From positions 140,416,211 through 140,480,210 of the forward strand of contig CM043966.1 of assembly GCA_014529385.2 (NCBI GenBank): a DNA stretch of 64,000 nucleotides, in the 5' to 3' direction. The notes under the pieces were generated by a model that was not told the DNA's origin, ran no database searches, and saw nothing but the letters and a program-made list of their open reading frames with translations. This document shows, piece after piece, positions 48,378-57,944 of the stretch. The position numbers and the translations under genes were made by a program. How positions within the stretch are numbered: the first letter of the stretch is position 1; every line of letters begins with the position of its first letter. The DNA comes from Adiantum capillus-veneris. Taxonomy: Eukaryota; Streptophyta; Polypodiopsida; Polypodiales; Pteridaceae.

Positions 48378-49480
48378 TTGGCCCCATTGCAATATTGTTA
48401 CACATGTAAAGTGGACATGGATGTTGGGAAAGATTCTCCTTATATGGATGTACTACCTGGGATGACTGAGTCGGACAATGTGGATTGGTTCCACTTAGCA
48501 GCAACCATAAACACTTGGGGAAACAGGGGGAGGACCTGGGTAACACCTGAGGGGGATGAAATTCCACCACTCGTACCCTTAAATATGCTAGAAGCAATGC
48601 ATATAGCTTCTGATGACCTACAAGATGAAGGTTTGACTAGCATTGGAACCAGTAGCGTCTCACAAGACTATAGCCTACATGATTTGGGGTCAGAATCATC
48701 AATTGAAATTGACTCTGAGGACAAAGAATCTGAGTTAAATTTTAGTGCAAAGGTGGGGACAAACCATTCAGGGCCCAATGGTACCCTAGATGACAATCTA
48801 TCCAAGGGAGCAGAGGACACAAGTAGCGATTCATCTAGTGACTCTTCACTAGAGATTGTCCGTAATCAAAAATTAGACAAGAAGAGTAAGAGATATAAGA
48901 GACGATGATATCAAGCAAATGTGCATGCTAGAATAAATGAAAAGAAATCTACCAGAGAATAGCTTAATTATATACGGGCATGTGATGCTCATCGAAAGTT
49001 GGTAGATAACTGGGGTGGATACCTTCAAATCATTATGTGGTGTAGTCCACAACCCATTGACATTGCATAGCTAGAGGCTACAAAAAAGCCAAAGTTGAGC
49101 CGTACCGTAAGGAGATGACAAAATTGAGAGTTATCTCAACAAAAGAAGGAATCGGAAGTGAAATCATAGTCCACATAACAACAGGACCCCACAGACTTAC
49201 ACCGTGCACCTAAACATTTCAAATCTTACACCATAGAGGAATGTAAGGTTGTGTATACAAAGGCTCAAAGAAAACCTATCGATGGAAGCAAAGGCGTTTA
49301 TGAGGGTCCAATGATAGTTAAGGAAATAGAGTTAACAGACTCTGGAGAAGAGTTCAAACCTGTTTTCATTGCCCAAGATCTGATGATAGAGACTGAGGAG
49401 TGTGTACTTAAAGAACTTCTCAAGGAATTTAGGGATATATTTCTTGGACATATCATGATATGAAAGGTGTTCACCTTCCA
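48378..49480 (+). pseudogene. Gypsy linker between protease and reverse transcriptase
   Basis: An acidic/Ser-rich stretch (48378-48908) with no known fold, a broken part to about 49250, then a segment (49251-49463) with LKELLKEFRDIFLG, the usual entry to gypsy reverse transcriptase. Confidence 0.6.
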
Positions 49481-50310
49481 TGGTGCAACACACAATCCCC
49501 ATGAATAGCATGGCTAAACCAGTTCAGCAACGACCCTACCCAATGAATCCTAAATATGCAAAGATCGTTCAAGAAGAGATTGAAAAGCTTGTGAAATGCA
49601 GATTCATATACCCTATTGAGCACTCAGAATGGGTGTCTCCAATAATGATTGTGTCAAAAAAAAATGCGAAACTCAGAGTGTGCGTGGATCTCAAAAAGGC
49701 CAATGCCGCCACTAGGAGATACCATTACCCCTTGCCATATCCAGAACATGTGCTTGAAAGAGTTGTAGGGAAGGAAGCTGATAGCTTTTTAGATGGGTAC
49801 TCTGGCTACAATTAAATCACAATTACGCTAGAGGACCAAGCTAAAATGGCCTTTATAACCGAATTTGGAGTGTTCGCATTTCGTGTTATGGCTTTTGGCT
49901 TAACCAATGCCCCTGCTACCTTTCAAAGATTAATAAACATTGCTTTTAGAGAATATTTGAGGGGATTTTGTGAAGCTTTCTTAGATGACCTTTGTGTTCA
50001 TTCCTCTTGGAAAGAACATCTATCATGCTTAAGAAAAGTGTTTGAGAAGTGTAGATTGCATTGCATCTCCTTAAACCCTTTCAAATGCCAATTTTGGGTT
50101 AAATATGGAGTCATTTTAGGACATAAAGTGTCCAAAAATGGGATTTCCACAAATGAAAGAAAAATTAAAGCCATTGCTAAATTGCCACCACCTACAAATT
50201 ATAAAGGAGTTCAAAGGTTCATGGGCCATGTTGGTTATTACCGGCGGTTTATTTTAAACTTTGCCGATATAGCTAGTCCACTGTATAGGCTTGTTATTGA
50301 GTTTCACTAG
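49480..50310 (+). pseudogene. Gypsy reverse transcriptase
   Basis: FIYPIEHSEWVSPIMIVSKK, LRVCVDLKKANAATRRYHYPLP and FLDGYSGYN are fingers and palm. A stop (TAA, 49813-49815) sits where gypsy proteins have Gln. MAFGLTNAPATFQRLINIAF and the catalytic box FLDDLCVHS follow (usually YLDD or FLDD), then LGHKVSKNGI and the thumb. Frame is open again to 50310. Confidence 0.9.
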
Positions 50311-50376
50311 ACCGCGGAGTGTGACCATGCTTATGAGTCATTGAAAAAGACCTTGACTAGCACTCCTATTCTATGA

Positions 50377-50618
50377 GTGCCCGATTGGAATGTAATTTTC
50401 CATGTGCATATTGATGCATCAAACTTTGCTATTGGGTGTATTCTAGCTCAACCACGAGAACATAAATTGTACTACCCCATTATCTTTGCAAGTCGTCAAT
50501 TGAATGATACCGAGAGAAACTACACCACTACAAAGCGGGAAGGTTTAGGTATGTTTTATGCAGTGAAGAAATTTTGCTATTACCTTCTGGCCAACAAGTT
50601 TGTTTTCTATGTTGATCA
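50377..50618 (+). pseudogene. Gypsy RNase H, first part, cut by the 12.4-kb transposon
   Basis: FHVHIDASNFAIGCILAQ carries the first catalytic Asp; FASRQLNDTERNYTTTKREGLGMFYAVKKF carries the Glu. The frame reaches FVFYVD and is cut at 50618. The expected next residues (HQTLLYLVNKP) are found at 63018, after the transposon. Confidence 0.92.
50616..50618. other. Candidate target duplication TCA, left copy
   Basis: Uninterrupted gypsy codons would read GTTGATCATCAAACC. Left flank keeps GTTGATCA, right flank keeps TCATCAAACC (63017-63026), so TCA is shared. hAT elements normally make 8-bp duplications, so this is either an unusual 3-bp duplication or a secondarily altered edge. Confidence 0.5.
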
Positions 50619-50642
50619 GGGATTTTAATTACGCGATGACGC
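50619..50642 (+). repeat. Left terminal inverted repeat of the DNA transposon
   Basis: GGGATTTTAATTACGCGATGAC pairs imperfectly with the inverted right end at 62993-63016; the best-kept block is ACGCGATGACGC versus ACGTGATCACAC. Confidence 0.6.
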
Positions 50643-50787
50643 ATTTTGTTAAATGTTAATTATTGTTGTTATTATCACTATTTTTTTCATGTTAATAACA
50701 TATCTAATGTCATGACCTACGAAAACCGGTAGAAAACGTAGAACCGGCGGGGCAACCAACAAACCCCGGCGGGCTTGTTATGAAACC

Positions 50788-50804
50788 CGGCGGGCCCGAC
50801 GGGC
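50788..50804. promoter_or_regulatory. Subterminal GC-rich motif, left end
   Basis: CGGCGGGCCCGACGGGC, with related CCCGGCGGG copies nearby (50735-50835). The same motif occurs twice at the right end (62831-62846, 62861-62876). Such subterminal repeats are typical transposase binding sites; that role is inferred. Confidence 0.5.
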
Positions 50805-50856
50805 AAAGCAAGAATCCGCCGGCCCCGTCATGTACCCCCTCCTTATTTGGCGGCTC

Positions 50857-50863
50857 TATATAA
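50857..50863 (+). promoter_or_regulatory. TATA box for the transposase gene
   Basis: TATATAA, 239 bp from the left end, facing inward. The leader exon would begin about 30 bp later and end at 50941. Confidence 0.65.
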
Positions 50864-50941
50864 CTCTGTAGTAGACATCACATCACATCACCGCTTCCTC
50901 TAAATTTGGTCATCCTTTAAAATTTAGAAGAAAAACTAAAG

Positions 50942-51726
50942 GTAAAAAAATGAATAGTCTTTAAAAAAAAATTAAAACTTAATGAGACTCTGATCATGGA
51001 TCATTAGTTCTTTTTTGGACTGAACTGATTCTTGAAAGGAGGTAGAAAGATGAATCTTTGGGTCGGTATCTCTACATTTGGGATGGACTAATCTCATGTT
51101 TGGTTCACCGTTATATTTGCTAAATTGATTGCTATATTGATTAGAACTTCTATCATGGGTCATTAGTTCTTTTTTGGACTGAACTGATTCTTGAAAAGAG
51201 ATAGAAAGGTGAATCTTTGGGTCGATATCTCTACTTTTGGGATGGACTGATCACATGTTTGATTCACCATTGTATTTGCTTGCTATTCCGATTAGAGCTC
51301 CAATCATGGTCATTAGTTCTTTTTTGGACTGGACTGATTCATGAAAGGAGGTAGAAAGGTGAATCTTTGGATGGATATCTCTACTTTTGGGATGGGCTGA
51401 TCACATGTTTGATTCACCGTTGTATTTGCTTGCTATTTCGATTAGAGCTCCAATCATGGGTTGTTAGTTCTTTTTTGGACTAGACTAATTCATGAAAGGG
51501 GTAGGAAGGTGAATCTTTGGGTCGATATCTCTACTTTTGGGATGGACTGATCACATATTTGATTCACCGTTGTATTTTCTTGCTCATGTTTGAGTAGATT
51601 GAGGTTTATTCCCTTCAGGCTTCACTACTACGCTTGTGTGTGATATTGATTATAGCACTAATGTTTGGTTTGAATAATACTTGAAAGAAGAGATAGCATA
51701 CTGAGCTATGTTTATTGGTATTGCAG
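50942..51726 (+). other. 5'UTR intron of the transposase gene
   Basis: The donor AAG|GTAAAAAAATG at 50941/50942 and acceptor TTGCAG|GCATCC at 51726/51727 bound a 785-nt intron lying just before the ATG at 51740. It is filled by tandem repeats. The kinase gene at the other end has the same layout. Confidence 0.6.
50985..51590 (+). repeat. Four tandem units of about 150 bp
   Basis: Units begin ATCATGG.TCATTAGTTC at about 50993, 51152, 51303 and 51453, each with TTTTTTGGACTG, GGTGAATCTTTGG and GATCACATGTTTGATTCACC. They lie in the 5'UTR intron near the left end. Confidence 0.92.
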
Positions 51727-51739
51727 GCATCCAATAAGT

Positions 51740-52073
51740 ATGTCTTCCATCGGGAATGTGAGCGGTGATGTTGGTGTCTCAAGCCTGGCTTCCTTGAGGA
51801 GACCTCCTACCTCGATGCCAGGTCCTTCTTCGCAGGGCACCACTTCGCAGGGCAAGCGAAAGGTAGGTGGAAAAAGTCCAGGACCCGAGTGGAATTTTGC
51901 CACAAATTTAAATAAGTATCAAGATTGGAAATGTAACTTTTGTCGCGAAGAGAAATCTGGAGGAGCACCAAGAATAAGGGATCATTTTCTAGGTGGCAAT
52001 ACCAGAATCCAAGGAGGAAAGTGCAAGGGCTTAGGTGTAGAAGAAGCAGCTATGCGCTTAAAAGCTTTAATTG
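51740..52073 (+). CDS. hAT transposase, exon with BED-type zinc finger
   Basis: ATG at 51740 follows an intron acceptor by 13 nt. The N-terminal 50 residues are Ser/Pro/Gly-rich. WKCNFCREEKSGGAPRIRDHF (residues 63-83) matches a BED zinc finger (C-X2-C at 65-68, His at 82), the DNA-binding part of hAT transposases. GTAAGC at 52074 is a good donor (ATTG|GTAAGC), and the next frame is different, so an intron of roughly 80-200 nt should join this exon to the next. The exact acceptor was not resolved. Confidence 0.75.
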
Positions 52074-52134
52074 GTAAGCTAATTTCCACGAGCAAAAGAT
52101 CAAAACTCTCTACTTTCAACCATCACACCCGGTA

Positions 52135-53865
52135 TTGATAAGATCAAACCAGTATGAGGGATCATTGGGTGTAACTCCCACCAATGGAAGCACTCAAAGC
52201 AGGGAACCAACTTCTCATATCGATGGAACTACACCTCCAAACCATGGATCTCCTGACTTTCAGGTAGGATCGTCAAAAAGTAGACAGGTTAGCATACAGA
52301 AGAGCTTCAAAACACTTGCCTTAGAAGAAGCACAACTTGCACTAGCTAAAGCCGTCTATTTCACTGGGGGATCATTAGCCATTGTCACCCGTGATGCATG
52401 GAAGTCATCTTGGAAACGCATTGGGGAGTATGGTGCTGGATTTACCCCTCCAACATATCACCATATGAGAAACCAACTGTTGGATAAATGTTACACAAGC
52501 ACACAACAGGATATTCAAAGGGTAATATTAAATGCAATAGAACAATTTGGATACACCATAGTTAGTGATGGTTGGTCCAACGTTCAAAGGCGGCCATTGA
52601 TCAACATCATGCTTGTATGTCCTCGTGGTGAATGTTTTATCAAAGCTGTGCATAGCTCTGGTCAAATAAAGTCTAGCAGTTTTATAGCTGACATCATTGG
52701 CGACGCAGTTGAGGAACTTGGAAAAGAAAATGTTATCCAAGTAATCATGGACAATGCCAAAAATTGCAGGGCTGCAGGTAGGATACTTGAAAGTCGCTTC
52801 TCTCATCTATATAGTGTTGGTTGCAGTACACACAGCTTGAACTTGGTATTGCAAGATTGGTATAAGAGGGAGGACACAGAGTGGTTCAAATGGATTATAG
52901 ACAATGCTCGCTTAATAGTCAAGTTTGTTTTGAAGCGTCAGAGGGTTCTTGACATGTACCGTCAGAGGATGTCTACTATGTTAAAACTGCCGTGCAAAAC
53001 TAGATTTTGCACCAACTACTATACGGTAGAATCACTAATAAAAAATAAGAATGCTGTGATGGAGACATTTGTTTGTGCCACTTTTTCAGAATGGGAGGCT
53101 GGTCAAAGGGAGAAGATAAAAAGCAAAATAGGGGTGATCAGAGATCTACTAGCTTATCGCGACTTCTGGGATGATGTGGTGGATGTGCACAATGTCATGA
53201 TGCCAATTATGCTCGCATTACGCCAACTGGATTCTGACTTGCCTAACATAGGTAAGGTGTGGATGGCTTGGTGGACTGTTCAAGAAAGCCTTGCAAATCC
53301 AGAGGAGCCCCAGGAGCCAATTGTGAAGCCTTGGAAGACACCATTCACTCAAAAGAGGAGAGAAATTTTGAGAAAGTATGTGCATGGTCGATGGGTTGGA
53401 GCACATAGTCCACTACACAGCGTAGCTTTCTTATTGGATCCAGAGTATTGGGCAATGGAAATAGACAAACTTGATGAGGAGGTGCTGGAAGACTTTTATG
53501 ATGTGATAGGCAGGTTTTATGATGATCCTGATGAGCATGCATCAGCTGTTACTGATCTTACGAAGTTTAAACTCAAAGAGGGTAAGTTTGGTACAGAATT
53601 TGTGCAGAAACTTGCCACGGAGCAACCAGCATGGAAGTGGTGGATGATGAATGGTGGTAGTGCACCCACCCTTAAATGCCTAGCTGTTAGAATCCTAGCC
53701 CAATGTGCATCCAATTCAAGTTTTGAGAGAAACTGGAGTACATATAAATATGTACATTCCACCATCAGAAACCGCCTTCTAAATTCAAGAGCTGAAAAAT
53801 TGGTGTATATGTACTGCAACCATTGGCTATTGGCAAGAGTGCAAGCTGAGAACTACAAAGAGTAG
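52135..53865 (+). CDS. hAT transposase, catalytic and dimerisation domains
   Basis: A 576-codon frame; its start is not a real start but an exon joined to the BED exon. Residues about 110-260 are the DUF659 part of the RNase H-like fold, with catalytic-type Asp in VSDGWSN (145) and IMDNAKNC (206), then CSTHSLNLVL (230-239). The C-terminal hAT dimerisation domain, about 515-565, has LAQCASNSSFERNWSTYKYVHS...RNRL. TAG at 53863 ends the frame; a further 55 in-frame codons up to 54032 (acidic, ending RRSKRRWFN, a possible nuclear signal) suggest the TAG may be premature. It cuts and pastes the element. Confidence 0.92.
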   Translation: MIRSNQYEGSLGVTPTNGSTQSREPTSHIDGTTPPNHGSPDFQVGSSKSRQVSIQKSFKTLALEEAQLALAKAVYFTGGSLAIVTRDAWKSSWKRIGEYGAGFTPPTYHHMRNQLLDKCYTSTQQDIQRVILNAIEQFGYTIVSDGWSNVQRRPLINIMLVCPRGECFIKAVHSSGQIKSSSFIADIIGDAVEELGKENVIQVIMDNAKNCRAAGRILESRFSHLYSVGCSTHSLNLVLQDWYKREDTEWFKWIIDNARLIVKFVLKRQRVLDMYRQRMSTMLKLPCKTRFCTNYYTVESLIKNKNAVMETFVCATFSEWEAGQREKIKSKIGVIRDLLAYRDFWDDVVDVHNVMMPIMLALRQLDSDLPNIGKVWMAWWTVQESLANPEEPQEPIVKPWKTPFTQKRREILRKYVHGRWVGAHSPLHSVAFLLDPEYWAMEIDKLDEEVLEDFYDVIGRFYDDPDEHASAVTDLTKFKLKEGKFGTEFVQKLATEQPAWKWWMMNGGSAPTLKCLAVRILAQCASNSSFERNWSTYKYVHSTIRNRLLNSRAEKLVYMYCNHWLLARVQAENYKE

Positions 53866-54033
53866 ATGCCATGCTGGACTTATGATGTAACCAATGATGA
53901 GGTGGACGAAGACAGTGAGCTGCAAGGGGAATCTCATGAAGTAGAAACTACATGTACTTTAGAAGAGATTGAAGATAATTTGGAAATTGAACCAACTTTG
54001 ACCCGTCGCAGCAAGCGACGATGGTTTAATTAA
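53866..54033 (+). pseudogene. Possible transposase C-terminal extension
   Basis: In frame after the TAG, 55 acidic residues with a basic end (TRRSKRRWFN) run to TAA at 54031-54033. Codon composition resembles the upstream coding sequence. Either it is read-through from a mutated stop or leftover of an older C-terminus. Confidence 0.4.
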
Positions 54034-54135
54034 TAGATTATCGAATCCATTGAGTGACTTCTATTTAAGTTCAGAAACTGTTTATCTTATAAGCTTTTTT
54101 TTATATTTAGTTTAATGTTTAGACATTTGCTTAAT

Positions 54136-54141
54136 AATAAA
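54136..54141 (+). terminator. Poly(A) signal after the transposase
   Basis: AATAAA about 105 nt after the TAA at 54033. Confidence 0.5.
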
Positions 54142-54183
54142 CGAAGCCCTTAAAAACCTTTACAAGGCCACAAATCACTATTA

Positions 54184-55505
54184 ACACTAGGTTGGTAATG
54201 GGACACTTTTATGTCCTGTTAAGTGACCATTTTCCTTGAATTATGTCAAGAGTTTCAAAATGGATTTTGAGGTGCTATCTATCTAGAAAGTTGTCTCATG
54301 AGCTGAAAAAAACTCGACATTTTTTTGGAATATCAATTCCATCTTTAACATTGTCCTTGCACAACATTTCACAACCTAAACTGTGTGAAAAAACGGGTCC
54401 TGTTTTTGGCTTTTTTCAACTTTTTGCAACTATACCACTCTAGAATTCATGTTTGTGAGGTCTATAATGCTAGAGAACTATCTTTAGTAGTCCTCAACAT
54501 GTCCTGATGCTTCTAGGGAGAAATAAATATTAAAGTTGTAAGTTATGACCAAATTACAAAAATTGTCAAATCCTGTTTTTTACCCAATTTTAGCTCTTCT
54601 ATGATTTTTTGGTGGATTTCATGATATCCAAATGCATTTTTTATTTTCTATGGCGCATATTGTAACATAAATCTAACATTCCTTGAGTTTTGGGGCACCT
54701 AATACCCTATTTTGCATAGTACACAACGATGGTTGATTTTTTCAATTATAGAAGAAAATGAAACATTCTAGTATATCAAGTATAGCTTTTTCAATATTGT
54801 TAGTTTCCTGTGACAACTACATGCATTTGGTAGGTAGTAACCATATCTAGTCATAAGGATCAAATTTGGCTAGATATTGAATAGTTTCTATGGGATTCTA
54901 CAACTCATAATGTTGAACCCAGTTTTTTCATGTTTGCTGTATTTAACACTTCATCTTTGTCTCCAAGATTCCCCTTGGTAAGAGATGTATTATTCTTTTG
55001 ACATGTTCCATGGCTCCTTATGAACATAAAGGACAATAGGGAGCTAAGAAAACATGCATATATTATTTTTGTTGAGCGTGGCTATAGAAACTTTGATGAT
55101 AGGTTTGCAGAATGGTAAAAATTCAACTTTTTTGTACCTATTTATTTTGGAAAAACAAAAAATAGTGAGTGAGAAGCAATCATATGTTCTGATCACCAAC
55201 CCATTGAACTTAACTAGGGAATTTATCTCAAGTCCTACAAAAATCCCTAATCTTATTTTTATGCAACAAAACGTAAGAAATGACTGTTTTGATGAAAATT
55301 CACTGGTCCATCAACTTTGGAGGCTTGGTGTGACCAAAAGATGAGAAATTTTACAAGTTTCTTATTTTTTCCATGTTTAGTAGGCCTTGAACTATAACCT
55401 CATGAAAGGATTTTACAAAATGAGTGGACCTACTATGGTTTTGGAGGTTTTTTTCAAAACCCTGAAAGGACACTTTTATGTCCTGTTAGGTTCCCAACCT
55501 AGTGT
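54184..55505. mobile_element. Non-autonomous TIR element, 1.3 kb
   Basis: TTAACACTAGGTTGG at 54181-54195 is perfectly inverted at 55494-55508 (15 bp). Interpreted as ACACTAGG...CCTAGTGT with TA duplicated at each side (54182-54183, 55506-55507), it resembles Tc1/mariner-type elements; other edge choices are possible. GGACACTTTTATGTCCTGTTA occurs near both ends in the same orientation. The interior is AT-rich and non-coding. Confidence 0.6.
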
Positions 55506-55644
55506 TAAAGCTTCATAATATACAAAGTCCTAACAAATCTTTGCATTATCACATATCATAATTGAAGCTGAAGTGAAGACAATTCATAATTCACTAATAA
55601 ATTCTCGCAAGACAACGAGTAAATGTTTTCAAATGTTACAAAAA

Positions 55645-56598
55645 CTATCTAAGTGATAGTGAAATATTTGTGAGAATATCTTCATTCTCATGTTCACGCT
55701 GACCTTTAAGCTTATTATAGTCTTCAGACATTTTGAACATTACATATAGCTTTTTGGATATCTCAAACTCACATATAGCACAATGAAAGTTATTCATCAT
55801 GCTTTGCATCAAGCATGATATATGATACATATGTCCGCATGGCAAGCTGAAGTGACCACACCACTCATGAAAGAATGATCTACATATGGGGCAAGGACCA
55901 TTGTGCTCACCAGAAGCTGGAGAGGCCTCAATAGATGTTGGGTGCTCAATCAATGTGGCAGCATTTTGTTTTTTTATAGTCGCCTCTAACTCTTTTACGT
56001 GGCGAGATAGCACCTTCACCTCCCTTTGCAAGTCTCTATTTAGGGTTCTCTGCATGAGAGCCTTGTGTAGCTTGTGATGCTTGCCTGAGTTGAGTTTGAA
56101 GCTCCTCCTTAACTTGGTGCACTTCCATTGATGCACCTTCTATTGCCAATGACATCTCTTGCCGTGTGACGGTGATTGCAGTACTGCGAATATCCTCAAC
56201 CGTCATGTGAGGTGTCCTTGAGCTAAAGTCCACTGCTTCACCCAAGACATAATGCATGTATAACATCTTGGCAAACCACAATGGACAATCCATATGATGC
56301 ATAGATGACCCATAACATCGAGATATATGTTCTCTCCATTGTCTCGTATGTTTGCATTAATGCATTGTGATGGCTTGATTCGGCCTTTCTTGATGTTGTC
56401 ATCTGCAACGCCTGGCCATATGGATTTGACCATTTCTCGGTCAATCCTAGTGTTCACCTCTTTCCATTGTGTACCCACTGGGTTGGCCCACTAGGAGCAA
56501 CGAGCTGCAATTCGAGCGGTGTCGTTCACTCCACCACCTTGACACATGGATCTGAGACGCTCAAAAGCACGCTTAGCCCTTTGATTATCATTATCCAT
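55645..56598 (-). pseudogene. RING-H2 / coiled-coil protein gene, decayed
   Basis: ATG at 56598 follows TTTAATCAG|GAT, a likely splice acceptor. Reading: MDNDNQRAKRAFERLRSMCQ, a TAG at 56491-56493 (Trp probably), WANPVGTQWKEVNTRIDREM, a frame change near 56320, then WFAKMLYMHYVLGEAVDF, a coiled-coil part (VHQVKEELQTQLRQ), a second frame change near 56045, a further coiled coil (LQREVKVLSRHVKELEATIKKQ) and a RING-H2 domain: CPIC, PCGHMYHISC, CAIC (C3H2C3) at about 55895-55780. RING-H2 proteins are usually E3 ubiquitin ligases. The N-terminal part is unrecognised. Frame changes could be short introns, but the stop is not. Confidence 0.65.
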
Positions 56599-56643
56599 AT
56601 CCTGATTAAACACTATACTTCAGTTACGGCATACAAACTTAAT

Positions 56644-56787
56644 GATAATCAATTGCTATAAGAGTAACCACCATTTTACGATAATCAATTGCTATAATTT
56701 TAACCACCATTTTACGACAATCAATTGATATTAGAATAACCACCATCTTACGACAATCAATTGATATAAGAGTAACCACCATTTTTT
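56644..56787. repeat. Four tandem units of 36 bp
   Basis: Units begin GAYAATCAATTG at 56644, 56680, 56716 and 56752, each ending ACCACCATTTTAC. They lie between the RING start and the kinase end, upstream of the RING gene on its strand. Confidence 0.93.
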
Positions 56788-56896
56788 AAATCAATGAATG
56801 ACAATCACTGACTCCACGTGGCTTATTGCTTGAAACTTAAGAGAAAAAACAAAACTCATAGAAAATTTGTTGTCTATTGAGATATAACAAAGTGTT

Positions 56897-56902
56897 TTTA
56901 TT
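56897..56902 (-). terminator. Poly(A) signal after the kinase gene
   Basis: AATAAA on the minus strand, about 105 nt after the kinase stop at 57005, a similar spacing to the signal after the transposase. Confidence 0.55.
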
Positions 56903-57004
56903 ACTCATACATCATCCATGGCGCATAATACCCAATTTTTAAAAGTGCTTTTATAAGTCAAAAGTCTCAGAAAACCCTGCTTCATAAAGTACATCATATA
57001 TCCA

Positions 57005-57632
57005 TCAAAAAAAGGCTACACTCATTTCAGAGGGAGGGAGTAAGCATCGTTCTGGCTGGGCTTCAAATCTTTCTAATTCTTCGTCCAAAAGTGCCAAGGT
57101 CTTTCTGTCTGTGGATTTCTTCCTCACCCAACCTTCCACAACAATCCTAGATATGGCTGTACCTCCACTGAAACCTTATGTTTGAACCAATTTGTTAGTA
57201 GTCAGAGAACTCTCCACAAAACTTACAAAATTGCCATATCACCCATCCTATGGCGTACACATCTGTGGCCTTGGTCCATGGGCATAAATTCTTGCCATCT
57301 AGTAACTCAGGAGCTCGCCAACGATGAAGCTTTTGCCAGTTTTCATCGGTATTGTTGGTCTTTTGTGTCTCTAAGCCAACACGCAGAGCCAATCCCCAAT
57401 CAATTATTCCAATACAGGGAGTGAGATCCTTAGTAAAGTCCAACATGATGTTCCATGGATGGAGATCATTGTGGATCACTCCCTCGTCATGTGCGAATCG
57501 CAATGCCTTCACCAAGGCATGGATCAACGAGGGAGCATGATTGCACAAGCTCTTGATACGTGTTTTCTTGTCTTCAGAGGGCCGCTCCCATTTAAAGTCT
57601 TCAGGGATCTTTCCTTTCCCCTCTTGATGCGC
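57005..57632 (-). pseudogene. Protein kinase gene, C-terminal part after the insertion
   Basis: From the LTR-like element the minus strand continues HQEGKGKIPEDFKWER, then VIHNDLHPWNIMLD (catalytic loop, HND for the usual HRD, the Asp and Asn kept), IIDWGLALR (DWG for DFG), RWRAPELLDG (APE) and TDVYAIGWVIWQF. After that a GTAAGT donor at 57226 and an acceptor at 57175 would remove 52 nt holding the branch-like TACTAAC and lead in frame to SGGTAISRIVVEGWVRKK and the stop at 57005-57007. The 52-nt intron is shorter than usual for plants, so a frameshift is the alternative. The invariant residues are present, so catalysis is possible. Confidence 0.8.
57175..57226 (-). other. Candidate short intron in the kinase gene
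   Basis: T|GTAAGT ... TACTAAC ... CATAAG|GTTTC. Removing it keeps the frame and extends the protein by about 56 residues. Confidence 0.45.
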
Positions 57633-57891
57633 TGAGGCGGTCCGGGGCGGGCGACAAGAAGAGAAACCTCTAGACACCCTTCAAGGCTCCCGTGCTGCTC
57701 AATGGGGCTGGGGCACAACACAACACAAACCAAAACAACAAACCCACAGCCAAATCCCAACTACACAAGGGGCACCACCTAGTTTAAGAGCGAACTAGGA
57801 CGCAAAAGAGGAGAATCGTTAGAGCAACCCACAAACAAGCAAGGAATTTACACTAACCCTAACACCAATGGAACACTCTCACACACTAAAA

Positions 57892-57944
<53 letters not shown>

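Noticed and set aside
50609-50616. ATGTTGAT as an 8-bp hAT target duplication with a CAGGG end
   Set aside because: The left side fits, but the right side has no second copy of ATGTTGAT and no CCCTG.
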